Part shown: one piece after another, positions 49,960 to 61,043 of the stretch | Layout: the number at the start of each line of letters is the position of its first letter | Position numbering within the stretch: position 1 is the first letter of the stretch | Source of the DNA: Tenodera sinensis | Taxonomy: Eukaryota > Arthropoda > Insecta > Mantodea > Mantidae | Length of the DNA stretch: 64,000 nt | Direction of reading: 5' to 3' | Assembly: GCA_030765045.1 (NCBI GenBank) | Contig: CM060962.1 | Location: 143,282,525 to 143,346,524, forward strand | Translations under genes and position numbers: made by a program | The notes under the pieces: generated by a model | Told to the model about the DNA's origin: nothing | Database searches by the model: none | The model's input: the letters and a program-made list of their open reading frames with translations, nothing else

Positions 49960-51569
49960 TTCTACAATGGAATGCAGGTGAATAGAACAGAATACAACGA
50001 ATAGAATAGAACTCAATAAAATTGTATTTGACTATAACATAGATATATTTTTCATACAAGAAGCAAATCTAACAAATAGTCAACTTAAATACTTCAATTT
50101 TACTGGATTTTTACTATACCTACTACCCAAAAATCGACAGATAAGTAGTGGAATAAATGGAGTCAGAAAGGATATTAAATCCTCCTTTCAAATTATTAAA
50201 GAAATGGATAACACATATAAAGCAGAATTAATCAAGCTAAATTTTTGGGATAACAAAACACATCTTCATTTGTACAATATTTACAATCCTCCCAAGAATG
50301 AACCAGATCTCTCACTTATTGACCAATTAAATAAAACAATCATAATTGGGGGATTTCAATGCCCATTCCAAAAGATGGGATTATGAAAAAGTGGATTTTA
50401 CAGGGAAGATAGTGGAAGAATTTTTGAATACCACAACCTTTGAACTGATTTATAATAAAGAAGATCCCACAACCTTCATACATTACTCTGGAGTAGGCAA
50501 TAACCCAGACCTCTTGTTAGCTACAACAGATATTGTTTCAAAGATTAAAAAACAAGGTATAGAAGACCCAAGTTCTGGTTACAGAGCAGTAATTGATGAT
50601 ATAAAACTAGATAATACAAATGTCAGTCAACATCACATGAATCTGTATTGAAACTTCATAAAAGCAGATTGCAATAAATATAAAACTGAACTGGAAAATA
50701 AATTTAGAGAACAAACAAATTCACAGCTGCATGACCAACCAGCTCATGTGAACAAAAATTTCTGAAAAGTCATCTTAGAAATCGCAATAAAACATATTCC
50801 TCATGGAAGAATAACAAATTTTAAACCCTTTTGGAACCTCCAGTTAGAAGAACTGAAAAAGCAAAGGGATATAGCTAGAAATACAGCTGAACAAACAAAA
50901 AACATATCAGATACACAAATATGGCGAAAGAAATGTGCCTCACTAAAAAAAAGAAATTAATACAGCTAAAAAGAATCACTTTAATAATTTCTTAGAAAAA
51001 ATGGATTATAGGACAGATGGTAAAAAAGCCCAGAAGTTCATTAAAAATGTCATGGACAGGAAAGAAAAGAATAACACACATATCATACACAACAATAACA
51101 TATAAAACATTAACAAATGATGCAGTCATAGCCGAAACATTGAATAAATATTATGCTAATTCCCATAAAGTAACAAGAAATAATAAAAAGGAACGTAAAC
51201 AATTTAAGAAAGATTTGAAACAAGAAAGAGAATGTGATCCTAACACTCAATACAATATCTTTTTTCAAAATTTTAATATGCAAGAACTGATCATTGCAAT
51301 TAATAATCTAAAAAAACAAAAAGTCTCCTGGACCAGATCACATACATCCGGAGTTTATAAAAAAGAAACCTTGGAAAAACAGCAAAACAACAACTACTAA
51401 AACTCTACAATCTATCCTGGAAAACCACTGTACCTACCGACTGGCAAAAAGCGATTATTGTCCCCCTCTTGAAGAAAGATAAAACAGCACCAGAAATAAA
51501 AAATTATAGACCAATAGCTCTTACTAGCATAATAGCAAAAGTGATGGAAAGAATGGCGTCAAACACGTT
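49960..51569 (+). pseudogene. LINE (I/Jockey-like): endonuclease and start of RT
   Basis: Frames with shifts encode an apurinic-type endonuclease: NIRILQWNAG, DIDIFFIQEANLT, YNIYNPPKNE, IIIGDFNAHSKRWDY (partly in a second frame) and NPDLLLATTD. The linker and RT N-terminus follow in pieces, ending KNYRPIALTSIIAKVMERMA and SN at 51565. There the hAT D element interrupts. After it the same reading continues at 61044 with MLNWFLESQNLISP, so removing the hAT and one TSD copy restores continuity. Many stops between 50650 and 51400 show that it was already decaying. Confidence 0.85.
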
Positions 51570-52116
51570 CAGGGCCAAACTTACGGCAGGGCAAACTGGA
51601 AAACTGCCCAGGGCGGCACATTTTAGGGGGCGGCAAAATTACTGGAAAGCTGCACAACAAAAAAAAAAAAAAAAAAGCATAGACATGAAACATCAATTCA
51701 TTTAAATTTGCCACTTGTAGAGGAATATTAATTGACGCATGTTGGCTATGCTGATTAGTTTGCACACTATGCCCACATAGTGGAGACTAAGCGAAACGCA
51801 TTCCAATAGTGAGAATCGATTAACACACGCAAAAAATTGTAAGATCAAGAGGTGTGTGTTGTTATTCATTAACGTCAATTTTCGATATATTGTTAGCTGA
51901 TGTAATGAACAGTAATTATTGCTGTTGTAATTACATCAAGTTCTTTTATATTTTATATTTAATGAGCCAGCATTCTGGCATAATGAAGTAGTAAGTTATA
52001 TTTGAATCTTTGAAGTTTTTCAACTGTTTGTCATATGTTCTTTAGTTTTCTCAGTTTCAATTGTCACTGAATAAAATAACAGGAAGAAAGAGACTTAGTG
52101 GGCTCAGTATCGTTCA

Positions 52117-53707
52117 TTGGTGAAAGATAAAAGAAAAAGAGAAGAAGACGCATTGAGAGAAGTTTCACTCCTTGTGTTCATAAAATCGACCCCAAGGAGT
52201 TCATGTCAAGAAGAAACGCCCTCGCCAGGTGAAGCTGTTGAAGACAATGGGCAAATAAGCACCCCAAATAAATCTAAAGATAAAAAAAAGCTTTTATCAA
52301 ACGAAAGTGAAGCCAGAACTTCCATTGTTGCTGACGAACCCTTTAGAATTAGTGCTGATCCTTTTCTTTGGGGAAAAGACTAATAAAACACGGGACTATA
52401 CTGCAATGAACAGGGTAAAACAAAATAAAGAAGGTGACTTTTCTAAGTCGAAACATCAGTTTACAGATGGTGCCACAAGACGTTGCACTAGTGCATTTTT
52501 TCAGAGAAAGCTGGCAAACAATGAAATTATTAATAGAGATTATTTAGTGTATTCTGAAAGTTAGGGAACATTATTTTGTGCACCATGTACTTTTTTTGGG
52601 GGAACATCAGACTTGGCAGGACCTCATGGTTTCTCAAACTGGAAATATCCAGAGCTAATTGCAACTCATGAAAACAGTTCAAGGCACAGAGACTGTGTTC
52701 TTAGTTTAAAAAAACAGAAGTTCCATTTTGACAAGGATAGATGGAAAATTATTCTCACAACTTGAAAATGAAGTTCAGTACTGGCGTAATGTCTTGCAAA
52801 CGGTTGTTGCTGTTGTGAAGAAACTTTCCTCTCGAGGACTGCCTTTCCGTGGCAATGATGAAATTCTTGGAAGTGTTCATAATGGTAACTTTTTAATGTG
52901 CATGGAACTTATTGCCGAATTTGATCCATTTCTTGCTAGCCACATGTCACTATATAAGGATTCTGGAAGTGGAAAAACTTCATGTCTTTTGCTATAATAA
53001 TCAAAATCATGGGGAAGAGAGTTGTCGAAGAAAGAGTGGCACAAGTTACTGTTGATTCCAGCCCTGATATTGCACATAGTGACCTATTAAGTTTTGTCTA
53101 GCGTTATTTCAACAATGAGGGGCTAGCTGAAGAGCGGTTTGTTGAATTTGTGCCAAATCCAGGATATGGTGGCCAGGATCTGTCAAATGCAGTGATAAAC
53201 TGTCTTGAGAGACATGGATTGGACATAGGTAACTGCAGAGGACAGAGTTATGACAATGCACCAAATATGTCAGGTATTTATTCAGGCTTGCAAGCTAGAA
53301 TTAGAGCTCTCTCCTTATGCTTTCTATATTCCTTGTTCAGCGCACACTCTGAATTTGGTGGGTTCAAGTGATCAAGATGTAACCTAGCAACTTATTTTTT
53401 TGACATTTCGCAAGAAATATTTTATTTTTTTCAGAGCTTCTAGTCATCGATGGAATCACTTAAGCACATGTTTCAGTAAAGAGAACTTGAGTGTCAAGTC
53501 CCTCTGCATAACCCGATGGTCTGCTAGAGAAGAAGCTTGCAGAAGCTTGAACAAAGATGGCAAGGCAATCGTTAGAGCACTGTTGTCAATAATAGGGAAT
53601 GAAAGTGAGAAGTCTTTGGTGAAATCTGAAGCTAAAAGCATAATGAGGAAGTTGTGTAATCTTGAGACATTTTTTATGACTGTAGTTTGGAATTCCATTC
53701 TTGAAAG
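52117..53707 (+). pseudogene. hAT transposase (TTF-finger/ZMYM1-like), first part
   Basis: The TTF-type finger region (52400-52720) reads RRCTSAFFQRKLANNEI, DYLVYSES, GTLFCAPCTFFGG, GFSNWKYPELIATHENSSRH. Then LPFRGNDEILGSVHNGNFL, GLDIGNCRGQSYDNAPNMSG (53215-53275) and LCITRWSAREEA, in the order of zinc-finger-MYM-type-1-like transposases. Stops at 52563, 52995 and 53345 and frameshifts break it. The frame is cut after WNSILERF at 53710 by a LINE insertion and resumes at 54943. Confidence 0.85.
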
Positions 53708-53712
53708 GTTCA

Positions 53713-54942
53713 GTATCAGTTTATTCACCAACGTAATAAAATTTACAAGGTTCGTCAGATAAAAAAAACATATAAAATTTACAATTTGAAGAATTTTGTA
53801 CATAAGACAAGTGAATACATTTACAATTTTAAGAGTTAGATGCAATAATATTAACCGGGCTTGTGGGCTGTGGTCTATTGGGTTCCTTCTTCTTCCCAAA
53901 CGTTTCGTCTGCGACTACGGCAGACATCTTCAGTGGCGGCGAGGTCGAAGTTTCCTAGTGGAGATTTCAGCACCGACTCTTCGACCTCGCCGCCACTGAA
54001 GATGTCTGCCGTAGTCGCAGACGAAACGTTTGGGAAGAAGAAGGAACCCAATAGACCACGGCCCACAAGCCCGGTTAATATTATTGCATCTAGTATTGAC
54101 ACCGGCCGTGAAAGCCTTAGAACTTTGATGAATTTTAAGAGTTGTTTCATGAGGTATACAATACCAAATTACAATTTTAGTTATGTATACGCAACTATCA
54201 GATTTTAACTTCAGAGCTACTCTTACCGGAGAGGTAAACTAACAGCGTACATTTCCTCCTGCCTTATACTCTTCTACACAATAAAATACATTTTTGATGA
54301 GATAGGACTTTATTTCCATTCTCATTTTCACCTCATTCTTTATTTCCTTAATTTCACCAGGTAAGTGATTATATAAATCCTCTGCATTACTCTCAATACA
54401 TTTCTTTCCAACGGAGCCTCTTAATCTACTTCTAAAATAGTTTTGCCTAGTTCTAGTGTCATAATTGTGTACATTCATGTTTTGATCATCTTTATGTGCC
54501 TTTATTACATGCTTGAGACATTCATAAATGTACAAGCAAGGTAGTGTTAGTAAATTTAATTCTTTAAAAGCGTCTCTACATGAGATTTTAGTTTGTATTT
54601 TTTTTATTACCCTTATCGCTCTTTTCTGTAGTCTGAATATTTTCAGTAAATGTTTCATATTTGCCGATCCCCATAGTATCAGCTCATATTTCAGATGTGA
54701 ATGTACAAAAGCATAATATACCTGTATTACACTATCCTCTGCCATAATTTGTGCTACCTGTTTTAATATGTAAATACCACTATTTATTTTCTTTGAAATC
54801 TTTTCTATATGTTTATTCCATTTTAAATTATTATCAATAGTTAATCCCAAAAAGTTAGTTTGATTTATCTGTTTGATTTATCTTGTATTGCCAAAGTAAT
54901 ATTTGATCGTATTTTGTTGCTTATACTAATTTGTATCCATCA
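53713..54942 (-). pseudogene. LINE C-terminal fragment nested in the hAT transposase
   Basis: The minus-strand ORF 54239-54850 (203 codons) starts within the end of RT, FLGLTIDNNLKWNKHIEKIS, then LILWGSANMKHLLKIF, RLQKRAIRVI, NVHNYDTRTRQN and YNHLPGEIKEI. It resembles the fragment at 5066-6009, including HNYDTR. The ORF has no internal stop. GTTCA flanks the insertion (53708-53712, 54943-54947). Its 3' UTR (53713-54238) contains the 293-bp Penelope-like insertion. Confidence 0.85.
53838..54130 (+). mobile_element. Penelope-like hairpin insertion with 13-bp TSD
   Basis: A near-perfect inverted repeat has arms 53837-53950 and 53979-54092 (114 bp each, one mismatch seen) and a 28-bp loop. A tail ends GCCGGCCGTGAAAGCCTTA(G), as in the Penelope-like terminal segment at 2055-2285. 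The TSD AATTTTAAGAGTT flanks it (53825-53837, 54131-54143). Each arm carries CTGAAGA, the stem GTCTGC/GCAGAC and GAAAC, a hammerhead-like core (right arm 53996-54027). It has no ORF. Confidence 0.85.
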
Positions 54943-55749
54943 GTTCAATGTTGTAAGTAAGCAGTTACAAACAGCAGACATGGATGTAGCCACTGTTTGT
55001 AATTCATATAGTTCTTTGTTTGGTTTCTTGGAAGAAATGAAAATGGGATATGAAGTTTTCAAGAATCTAGGACAGAAGAAATTTGAATCTCTTTGTAACA
55101 TTACTACAATTTATTGATCAGGATAAGAAATGCATTAAGAAAAAGAAAAGATTCTTTGATGAATCTGATTCAGACTCTGAAGGAAATGATGATTCAGATG
55201 ACTTACAGATGTCTTTCCTTTTGATTCTGGATAAACTGATTGAAGAACTGACCAACAGAGTTTCTTCCTAGAAGGAATTTAGTGCACCATTTATGTTTTT
55301 GACAAATCTGAAGATGCTTGGTCCACTTGAGATTCAGGAAGCATCATCCAGACTTCAGAAAGTCTACAGTTCGGATCTTGAAGATTCAGCATTTGTACTT
55401 GAACGCTTACACTTCAAAAGCTACATAGAAAAGAATGAAAATGCATTGCACTCTCTTTACACAGCTGTGCAAGATGTTAAAAGGTAACTGTCTAGAGAGT
55501 GCTTACTCAAGCTTGAACATAGCTCTAAAAATATACTTGAGCACTCCTGCTTCCAACTGCTCAACTGAGAGATCATTTTCTGCTCTAAGATGCATAAATA
55601 ATTATTTAAGAACATCACAAGTGAAGCATCGTCTTAGTTATCTTGGTGTTCTTGCAATTGAATCTGACTTAACAGAGAAAAAGGACTATGACGAACTCAT
55701 AAACTTGTTTACAAATGACAGGGTCAGGAGGAAGCCTCTTGTTATTTAA
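54943..55749 (+). pseudogene. hAT transposase (TTF-finger), second part
   Basis: Resumes at FNVVSKQLQTADMDVATVCN in continuation of the part ending at 53707. A charged KKKKRFFDESDSDSEGNDD linker follows (55140-55200), and then the C-terminal dimerisation block STPASNCSTERSFSALRCIN with IESDLTEKKDYDELINLF to the stop at 55749. Several frameshifts lie between 55110 and 55490. Confidence 0.85.
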
Positions 55750-55951
55750 ACAGTATATGTTTTGACATCTAGTATGGGGTGATGCCTATTTAGTGTAAGT
55801 TCTTTCTATTAAGATGTTTCTACTTAAATTTTAATAAACTCACTTATGGTGTTTGCCACTCATGCTTAAGTATCCAAATTAGTGAAACCATTCCCTATGG
55901 TGAGAAAATTTAAGTAATATATGTATTGCAAGCTGGGGGGGGGGGGGGGTG

Positions 55952-56825
55952 TGTAGCGTATTCACCTCCCCTTTTCTGGTCGACCTCTTCGCTTGAAGTC
56001 GTTGTCTCGTCGATGCAGCTGAGGAGGCGCCAATTTCTCAGGGTCAGCCTCAGCGAGAGATGTTGGTCTTTGGGAGAGGAACGGTGTGTTGGGCGGTGAT
56101 GAGAAGGAATGGTTTTTTTTGTTTTTTTTTATACGGGGTTCCTCGGAAGAAAAACACAAGATGCACTTCCCCCATGGGCACTTCGGGTTACAGGAAACTC
56201 TGCAAGTTTTATCTTCCACCCGTTAACTAAATTATGATCTCCTGCTGTGTCGACTCAATCCCAATATCTATATAAATAATATACAATCACTGGACGTGTA
56301 ACGACTCAGTGGCACTTGACAAAAACACTTCCTAATAACGTGGCGTCTATCCCGCGACCTGCAGACACAACCTTCCCTTACACCTGGTAGCACTGAACTG
56401 TCCACTATCTCACCCACGCCTTTCCCCTGATTGGCTATGCATATTGGGCTTTGATTTTCATTTGTTTTCTCTTTAAACGTTAGCAACGGTTCGCGAGTTC
56501 GTTAAGAGACTCGCGGTACTTTAGGAAGGCAACAACAATAATATAATGCCAACGTTTTATTGCCTCACGCCAAAATTGTATCAACGCCGCATGAATTATT
56601 TTGTTTTCTTGGCGGGAAACTTGCAGATTTCCCTGCGTAACTGTGCCTATGTTTATTTATTAACCTTTATGAAACTTATAACATAAATATAATCCTACAA
56701 GGACTTTTGTTTTATATAACTTTCAAAGAAATTACTACAAAAACATGGATAATTAATAAACTATTTCCTTAATTATGACAGGATTAAAGTTCTGACACCC
56801 ATTGTTAGGCGGAGATATCGCTACA
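55952..56825 (-). repeat. 3' LTR of the gag-only LTR retrotransposon
   Basis: 874 bp, bounded by TGTAGCG and CGCTACA (7-bp inverted ends). Matches 60111-60987 with about a dozen substitutions plus small indels in T-runs, so roughly 1-2% divergence by eye. It lies in a G-rich flank (poly-G at 55935-55949). Confidence 0.95.
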
Positions 56826-56845
56826 AAATGCCCCCTTTTGTGAGA
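56826..56845 (-). promoter_or_regulatory. Polypurine tract of the LTR element
   Basis: On the minus strand AAAAGGGGGCATTT immediately precedes the 3' LTR (TGTAGCG). This is the expected site and composition for plus-strand priming. Confidence 0.8.
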
Positions 56846-57905
56846 GTAAATCGTATTTGTTCCAAAACGGTTTTGTTTCACAAAATACTGCCCTAAAACG
56901 AAGTGGTTGGTTACAAGAGATGCAGGTTGCATATACGCAATGTTATGAAATATGGTGAACAAGAATTAATTACCAAACGAGACACACATGAAAGTGATAT
57001 CAAGGTAAACGTTATAAAATGCACAGCAACACTTAACAAATAACAATAATTAACTATGACAATCAAATCAACAGCAGCACTCCTAAACTAGGATAACAGA
57101 GTTCAAGTAATTTTAACACAATCATACATATACATTTTTTTTTAACTACGTGTGAGAGTTTTGACACCCTTATGGGTTGTTCTGACACATTCCTCGCTCA
57201 TCCCTGAATATTTACGGCAGTTTACGCCTGGGTGAAGAGAGGCATTTCAGTTTGACATATTCATTGTCACTACCTGCTCTGAAAGAAAGGGTTACAATTT
57301 TTTTTTTTTAACTCCGAACCTGCTGATCAGGCTATTGACCCTGAATGTTCTCAAAATATATAATGTCTGGTGGATGTGGGTCAACTATCTTTCCTACCTA
57401 GTTAATTTATGTAAATGCATATTTTGTCTTGTATCTCGTTCAACTACAATCACATAGATAACAATGTACCATCTGGGTTATCAATAAAATACCAAAATAT
57501 TACCTTGAAGTTACATTAACTTCTTAAATTTCATTTCCTTGTGATTTCACTTTGTTCATTTGGATATGTTTAGGGTAAGTATTGTTTTTTTTAGCACATA
57601 ACAAATTCAAGATTAACGGTTAACAAATACAGAGGTTTAATTAAAACTAATTACAATTGCACCTAATACTCATATTGGGGCTTGCGTGCATTACACGATC
57701 CTCCATTTTGTTTAGCTCTCTGACGGATCATCATTATCCTGGGGTAAGGGTTGCTTGCAGTTTACTATTATTAATATTATCTACTTATTTTAATTATTTA
57801 TCCTAATTATTTGTTCGCTTATTAATTTTTGTGTCGTTGGAGTGAAAACACGAAAATCCTTTGTGTGACTGCCAGTGAATTCCTGTCGAGTCATAAAGAA
57901 ATCCC
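56846..57905 (-). other. Region between gag and 3' LTR without recognisable pol
   Basis: About 1.06 kb. No protease, RT, RNase H or integrase motif was recognised in any minus-strand frame. The sequence is AT-rich with poly-T runs. This is where pol would be expected in an LTR element. Confidence 0.7.
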
Positions 57906-57908
57906 GAG

Positions 57909-59903
57909 TTAGTTTTCCACTGGGGACGTCATTATTGCAGTAACATCATTTGTTACGTCTTCGCCGCTAGGAGGGTGAGTAACAGTTGGTCCTGGATGGC
58001 TGTAGAAGTCCTGGGTTTGACCTGTCACGTCGGCGGTTCTTTGTAATCGTGGATCTATTACCCGGTTATAGAATCCTCTACCACCGTTGTGTGGAGGTCC
58101 TCGGTTCGGGCTCTGCTGAAAATTCGCATATTGGATTTGTGGTTGTCGATCACCTCGGAAGCGTGGGTGAAAGTTCTGCCTTCCTCGGTGAGGTGGTGGA
58201 CTCCCCCCTTGCCGGTGATACCTGTCGGATTCGGGAAAACGGGGTACGTGCTCCTGGTACCAATTCCTGGCGCGGTCACGAGGTGATGAACTTCCTGCCC
58301 CCTGCCCTAAATAAAAGTCACCTGGAGGCCTGTCCCTATGCTCCCTGCGGTTCCTATGATGGGTTGGGGATCCTCGGTTCACTTGTTCGGTTACGGAAGG
58401 GTAACTCTCAAGGGAAGCTAGGAGTTCCATAAATTGTGGGTAGGTGTTTACTCCCGCTACTCGGATGAAGTTACGAGTCTGTGGAGGGAAGTGACCCGTA
58501 ATGATTTGGATTAGGTCCCGGGGTGAGATCTCGGGCTCTAAAAGTCGGCTTTGGTTAACTATTTTGAGGAAATAATCCTGCATAGATAAACCATCTGAAG
58601 GGTCATATTTTCCCGCCAAAATCTCCTGTCGTATGGAGGTTTGCCGGTGTACTCCCCAATAGTGCGCGAGAAACGCCTGTTTGAAAGTGATGTAGTTAGA
58701 ACTGCAATCGAAAACAATCTTGGACCACTCAGAGGCCCTTCCGCGCAGCTGTTGTTTCGCTATCAGCATTTTCAATGCCTCTGGAACCCGCTTAAGGTGA
58801 AAATATTCGTCCAGCTCACGAATAAAGGATAGAGGACAGTCATCTTTGGTGCCTTGAAAAATTGGTGCACTTAGTTCATTTAACAAGGACTGGTGAGTTC
58901 CGCCAGAGAGAGAGTGATTAATGCTACAATCAATGTTACACACTGGGTTAACACTACCTCCAATACTATTGGTACTACTACAATTTTGGGTGCTGTTGTT
59001 GCATGCACTTAACCTAACATCGTGGTTTAAGCTACATCCTCTACTCGTGCTAGCACTATCAGTGGCGTTGGGAGGTTGAGAGGCATGTTGGATAGAAACA
59101 TTTTCGTTAGGGGTGTTATTACTGCTCACATTGCTAATGGTGTTATTGACAGACTCTTTTAGTAATCTTATTTCTTTTTCGAAACCGTCATTTGTTTTTT
59201 CAATTCCCTCCAAGCGACTGTTAGTGCTGGCATTTTGAATGCTTATAGATAACGCGAGTGTTTTCACGCCTTCAATTTCTTTATTAATTGAGGATATTTT
59301 TCCCTCCATAGCACTGCTTAGCTGTGTTTGTACTCCTAACAGACTTTCTTTGTTGTCTTGGATTATCCCTAATAATCTTTGTTCCGTTTCTTTGTTGGCC
59401 CTATCACAATTCTATTTCGTCTTTTCCACCTCAAGAGTAACATTGTCTAAGCCCTGTTGTAATTCCCTGTTGCTATTTATCAATAGTTCCCTAATTTCCT
59501 GGGTTTGCGTGGACATTTTCTTTTCAAGTTCCTCCGTTACTCTGGACAATTTTAATTCAAGAGACTCATTAACTTTAGTTTGTAAACATTTGCTCTGTTC
59601 CTCGAGTTTCCTATCCAATTTTCCCCCCAGTTTACTACTATTTTCATCTAGTAAGCGACCAAATCTTTCTAGTAGAGAGTTAAAATCAAAGGTTTCCACT
59701 GGGGAAGGTGGTCTGCCCGCTGTGAACAGATTCCTGGCAACCCCCGAACAATGGATAAGCTGGCTAACGGGTGACCCTGTAGGAGAAAGATTGTTGCCCT
59801 CGCCACTGTGACAACCGTTATTTTCTGTGCTGTCCATGGTGTAATTATCTTGGTCTTGCATGCTGGCGAGATCAGGCAGATATTTTCCACTCCTCAAAAA
59901 CAT
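57909..59903 (-). pseudogene. gag polyprotein of an LTR retrotransposon, one internal stop
   Basis: Minus strand, 665 codons including the terminator. It starts MFLRSGKYLPDL, a common kind of start for Gypsy-type Gag. Residues 50-230 are rich in heptad-like E/K/L and probably coiled-coil. A TAG at 59409-59411 interrupts the frame, which is otherwise open. The capsid-like region (about residues 345-510) has APIFQGTKDD, FIRELDEYFHLKRVPEALKM, LRGRASEWSKIVF, FKQAFLAHYWG and SMQDYFLKIV, as in retrotransposon Gag domains. The C-terminus is basic and RG/RP-rich without a CCHC knuckle. Gag would form particles around the element RNA in the cytoplasm. No pol follows. Confidence 0.85.
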
Positions 59904-60089
59904 TAAACATGCACACTTATGAATTCTGCACTGTCTTACTTTCTGTTGCGGTAATGATTACCATCACCGTCGTTGAGGTCCCTGTAGTCTTGGCTTCAAA
60001 TCTTGCACCTCCTGTGGGTATCGCGTTCCTGGGTTGTGGTTTCTCGTTGTCGAGGTCCTCTTCATCATACGTCTGGAGTGTTATCGGCC

Positions 60090-60106
60090 ACACGTTGGCG
60101 GCGCCA
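60090..60106 (-). promoter_or_regulatory. Primer-binding site of the LTR element
   Basis: Four bases after the 5' LTR (minus strand), TGGCGCCGCCAACGTGTGG begins. TGGCGCC-type sites are complementary to tRNA 3' ends ending in GGCGCCA. The particular tRNA was not identified. Confidence 0.7.
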
Positions 60107-60110
60107 TGTA

Positions 60111-60987
60111 TGTAGCGTATTCACCGCCCCTTTTATGGTTGACCTCTTCGCTTGAAGTCGTTGTCTCGTCGATGCAGCTGAGGAGGCGCCAATTTCTCAG
60201 GGTCAGCCTCGGCGAGAGATGTTGGTCTTTGGGAGAGGAATGGTGTGTTGGGCGGTGATGAGAAGGAATGGTTTTTTTTTTGTTTTTTTTTTATATGGGG
60301 TTCCTCGGAAGAAAAACACAAGATGCACTTCCCCCATGGGCACTTCGGGTTACAGGAAACTCTGCAAGTTTTATCTTCCACCCGTTAACTAAATTATGAT
60401 CTCCTGCTGTGTCGACTCAATCCCAATATCTATATAAATAATATACAATCACTGGACGTGTAACGACTCAGTGGCACTTGACAAAAACACTTCCTAATAA
60501 CGTGGCGTCTATCCCGCGACCCGCAGACACAACCTTCCCTTACACCTGGTAGCACTGAACTGTCCACTATCTCACCCACGCCTTTCCCCTGATTGGCTAT
60601 GCATATTGGGCTTTGATTTTCATTTGTTTTCTCTTTAAACGTTAGCAATGGTTCGCGAGTTCGTTAAGAGACTCGCGGTACTTTAGGAAGGCAACAACAA
60701 TAATATAATGCCAACGTTTTATTGCCTCACGCCAAAATTGTATCAACGCCGCATGAATTATTTTGTTTTCTTGGCGGGAAACTTGCAGATTTCCCTGCGT
60801 AACTGTGCCTATGTTTATTTATTAACCTTTATGAAACTTATAACATAAATATAATTCTACAAGGACCTTTGTTTTATATAACTTTCAAAGAAATTACTAC
60901 AAAAACATGGATAATTAATAAACTATTTCCTTAATTATGACAGGATTAAAGTTCTGACACCCATTGTTAGGCGGAGATATCGCTGCA
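60111..60987 (-). repeat. 5' LTR of the gag-only LTR retrotransposon
   Basis: 877 bp, bounded by TGTAGCG and CGCTGCA (one mismatch from the partner end). Flank after the LTR is GGGGGCAG; before the other LTR it is GGGTG after a poly-G run. A TSD is likely but blurred by the G run. Confidence 0.95.
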
Positions 60988-61043
60988 GGGGGCAGCAAAT
61001 GTTTTTTTGCCCAAGGGTGTCAGAGGTCCTAAATTCGAGCCTG

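Larger units (their letters stand above)
51570..61043 (+). mobile_element. hAT transposon D (TTF finger family), host of nested insertions
   Basis: Left terminus CAGGGCCAAACTTACGG and right terminus (reverse complement) CAGGCTCGAATTTAGGA are imperfect inverted repeats. TSDs are AACACGTT (51562-51569) and AACATGTT (61044-61051), 7 of 8. It lies within the RT frame of a LINE. The element contains a broken transposase, a LINE fragment with a Penelope-like insertion, and an LTR retrotransposon; without these it would be about 3.2 kb. Confidence 0.85.

Noticed and set aside
55935..55951. Exact TSD of the LTR element
   Set aside because: Both flanks are G-rich (GGGTG and GGGGG), and the poly-G run makes the duplication unreadable.
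56846..57905. Decayed pol gene in the LTR element
   Set aside because: No D-S/T-G, YxDD or integrase motif seen in minus-strand frames; a profile search would be needed to find very distant traces.
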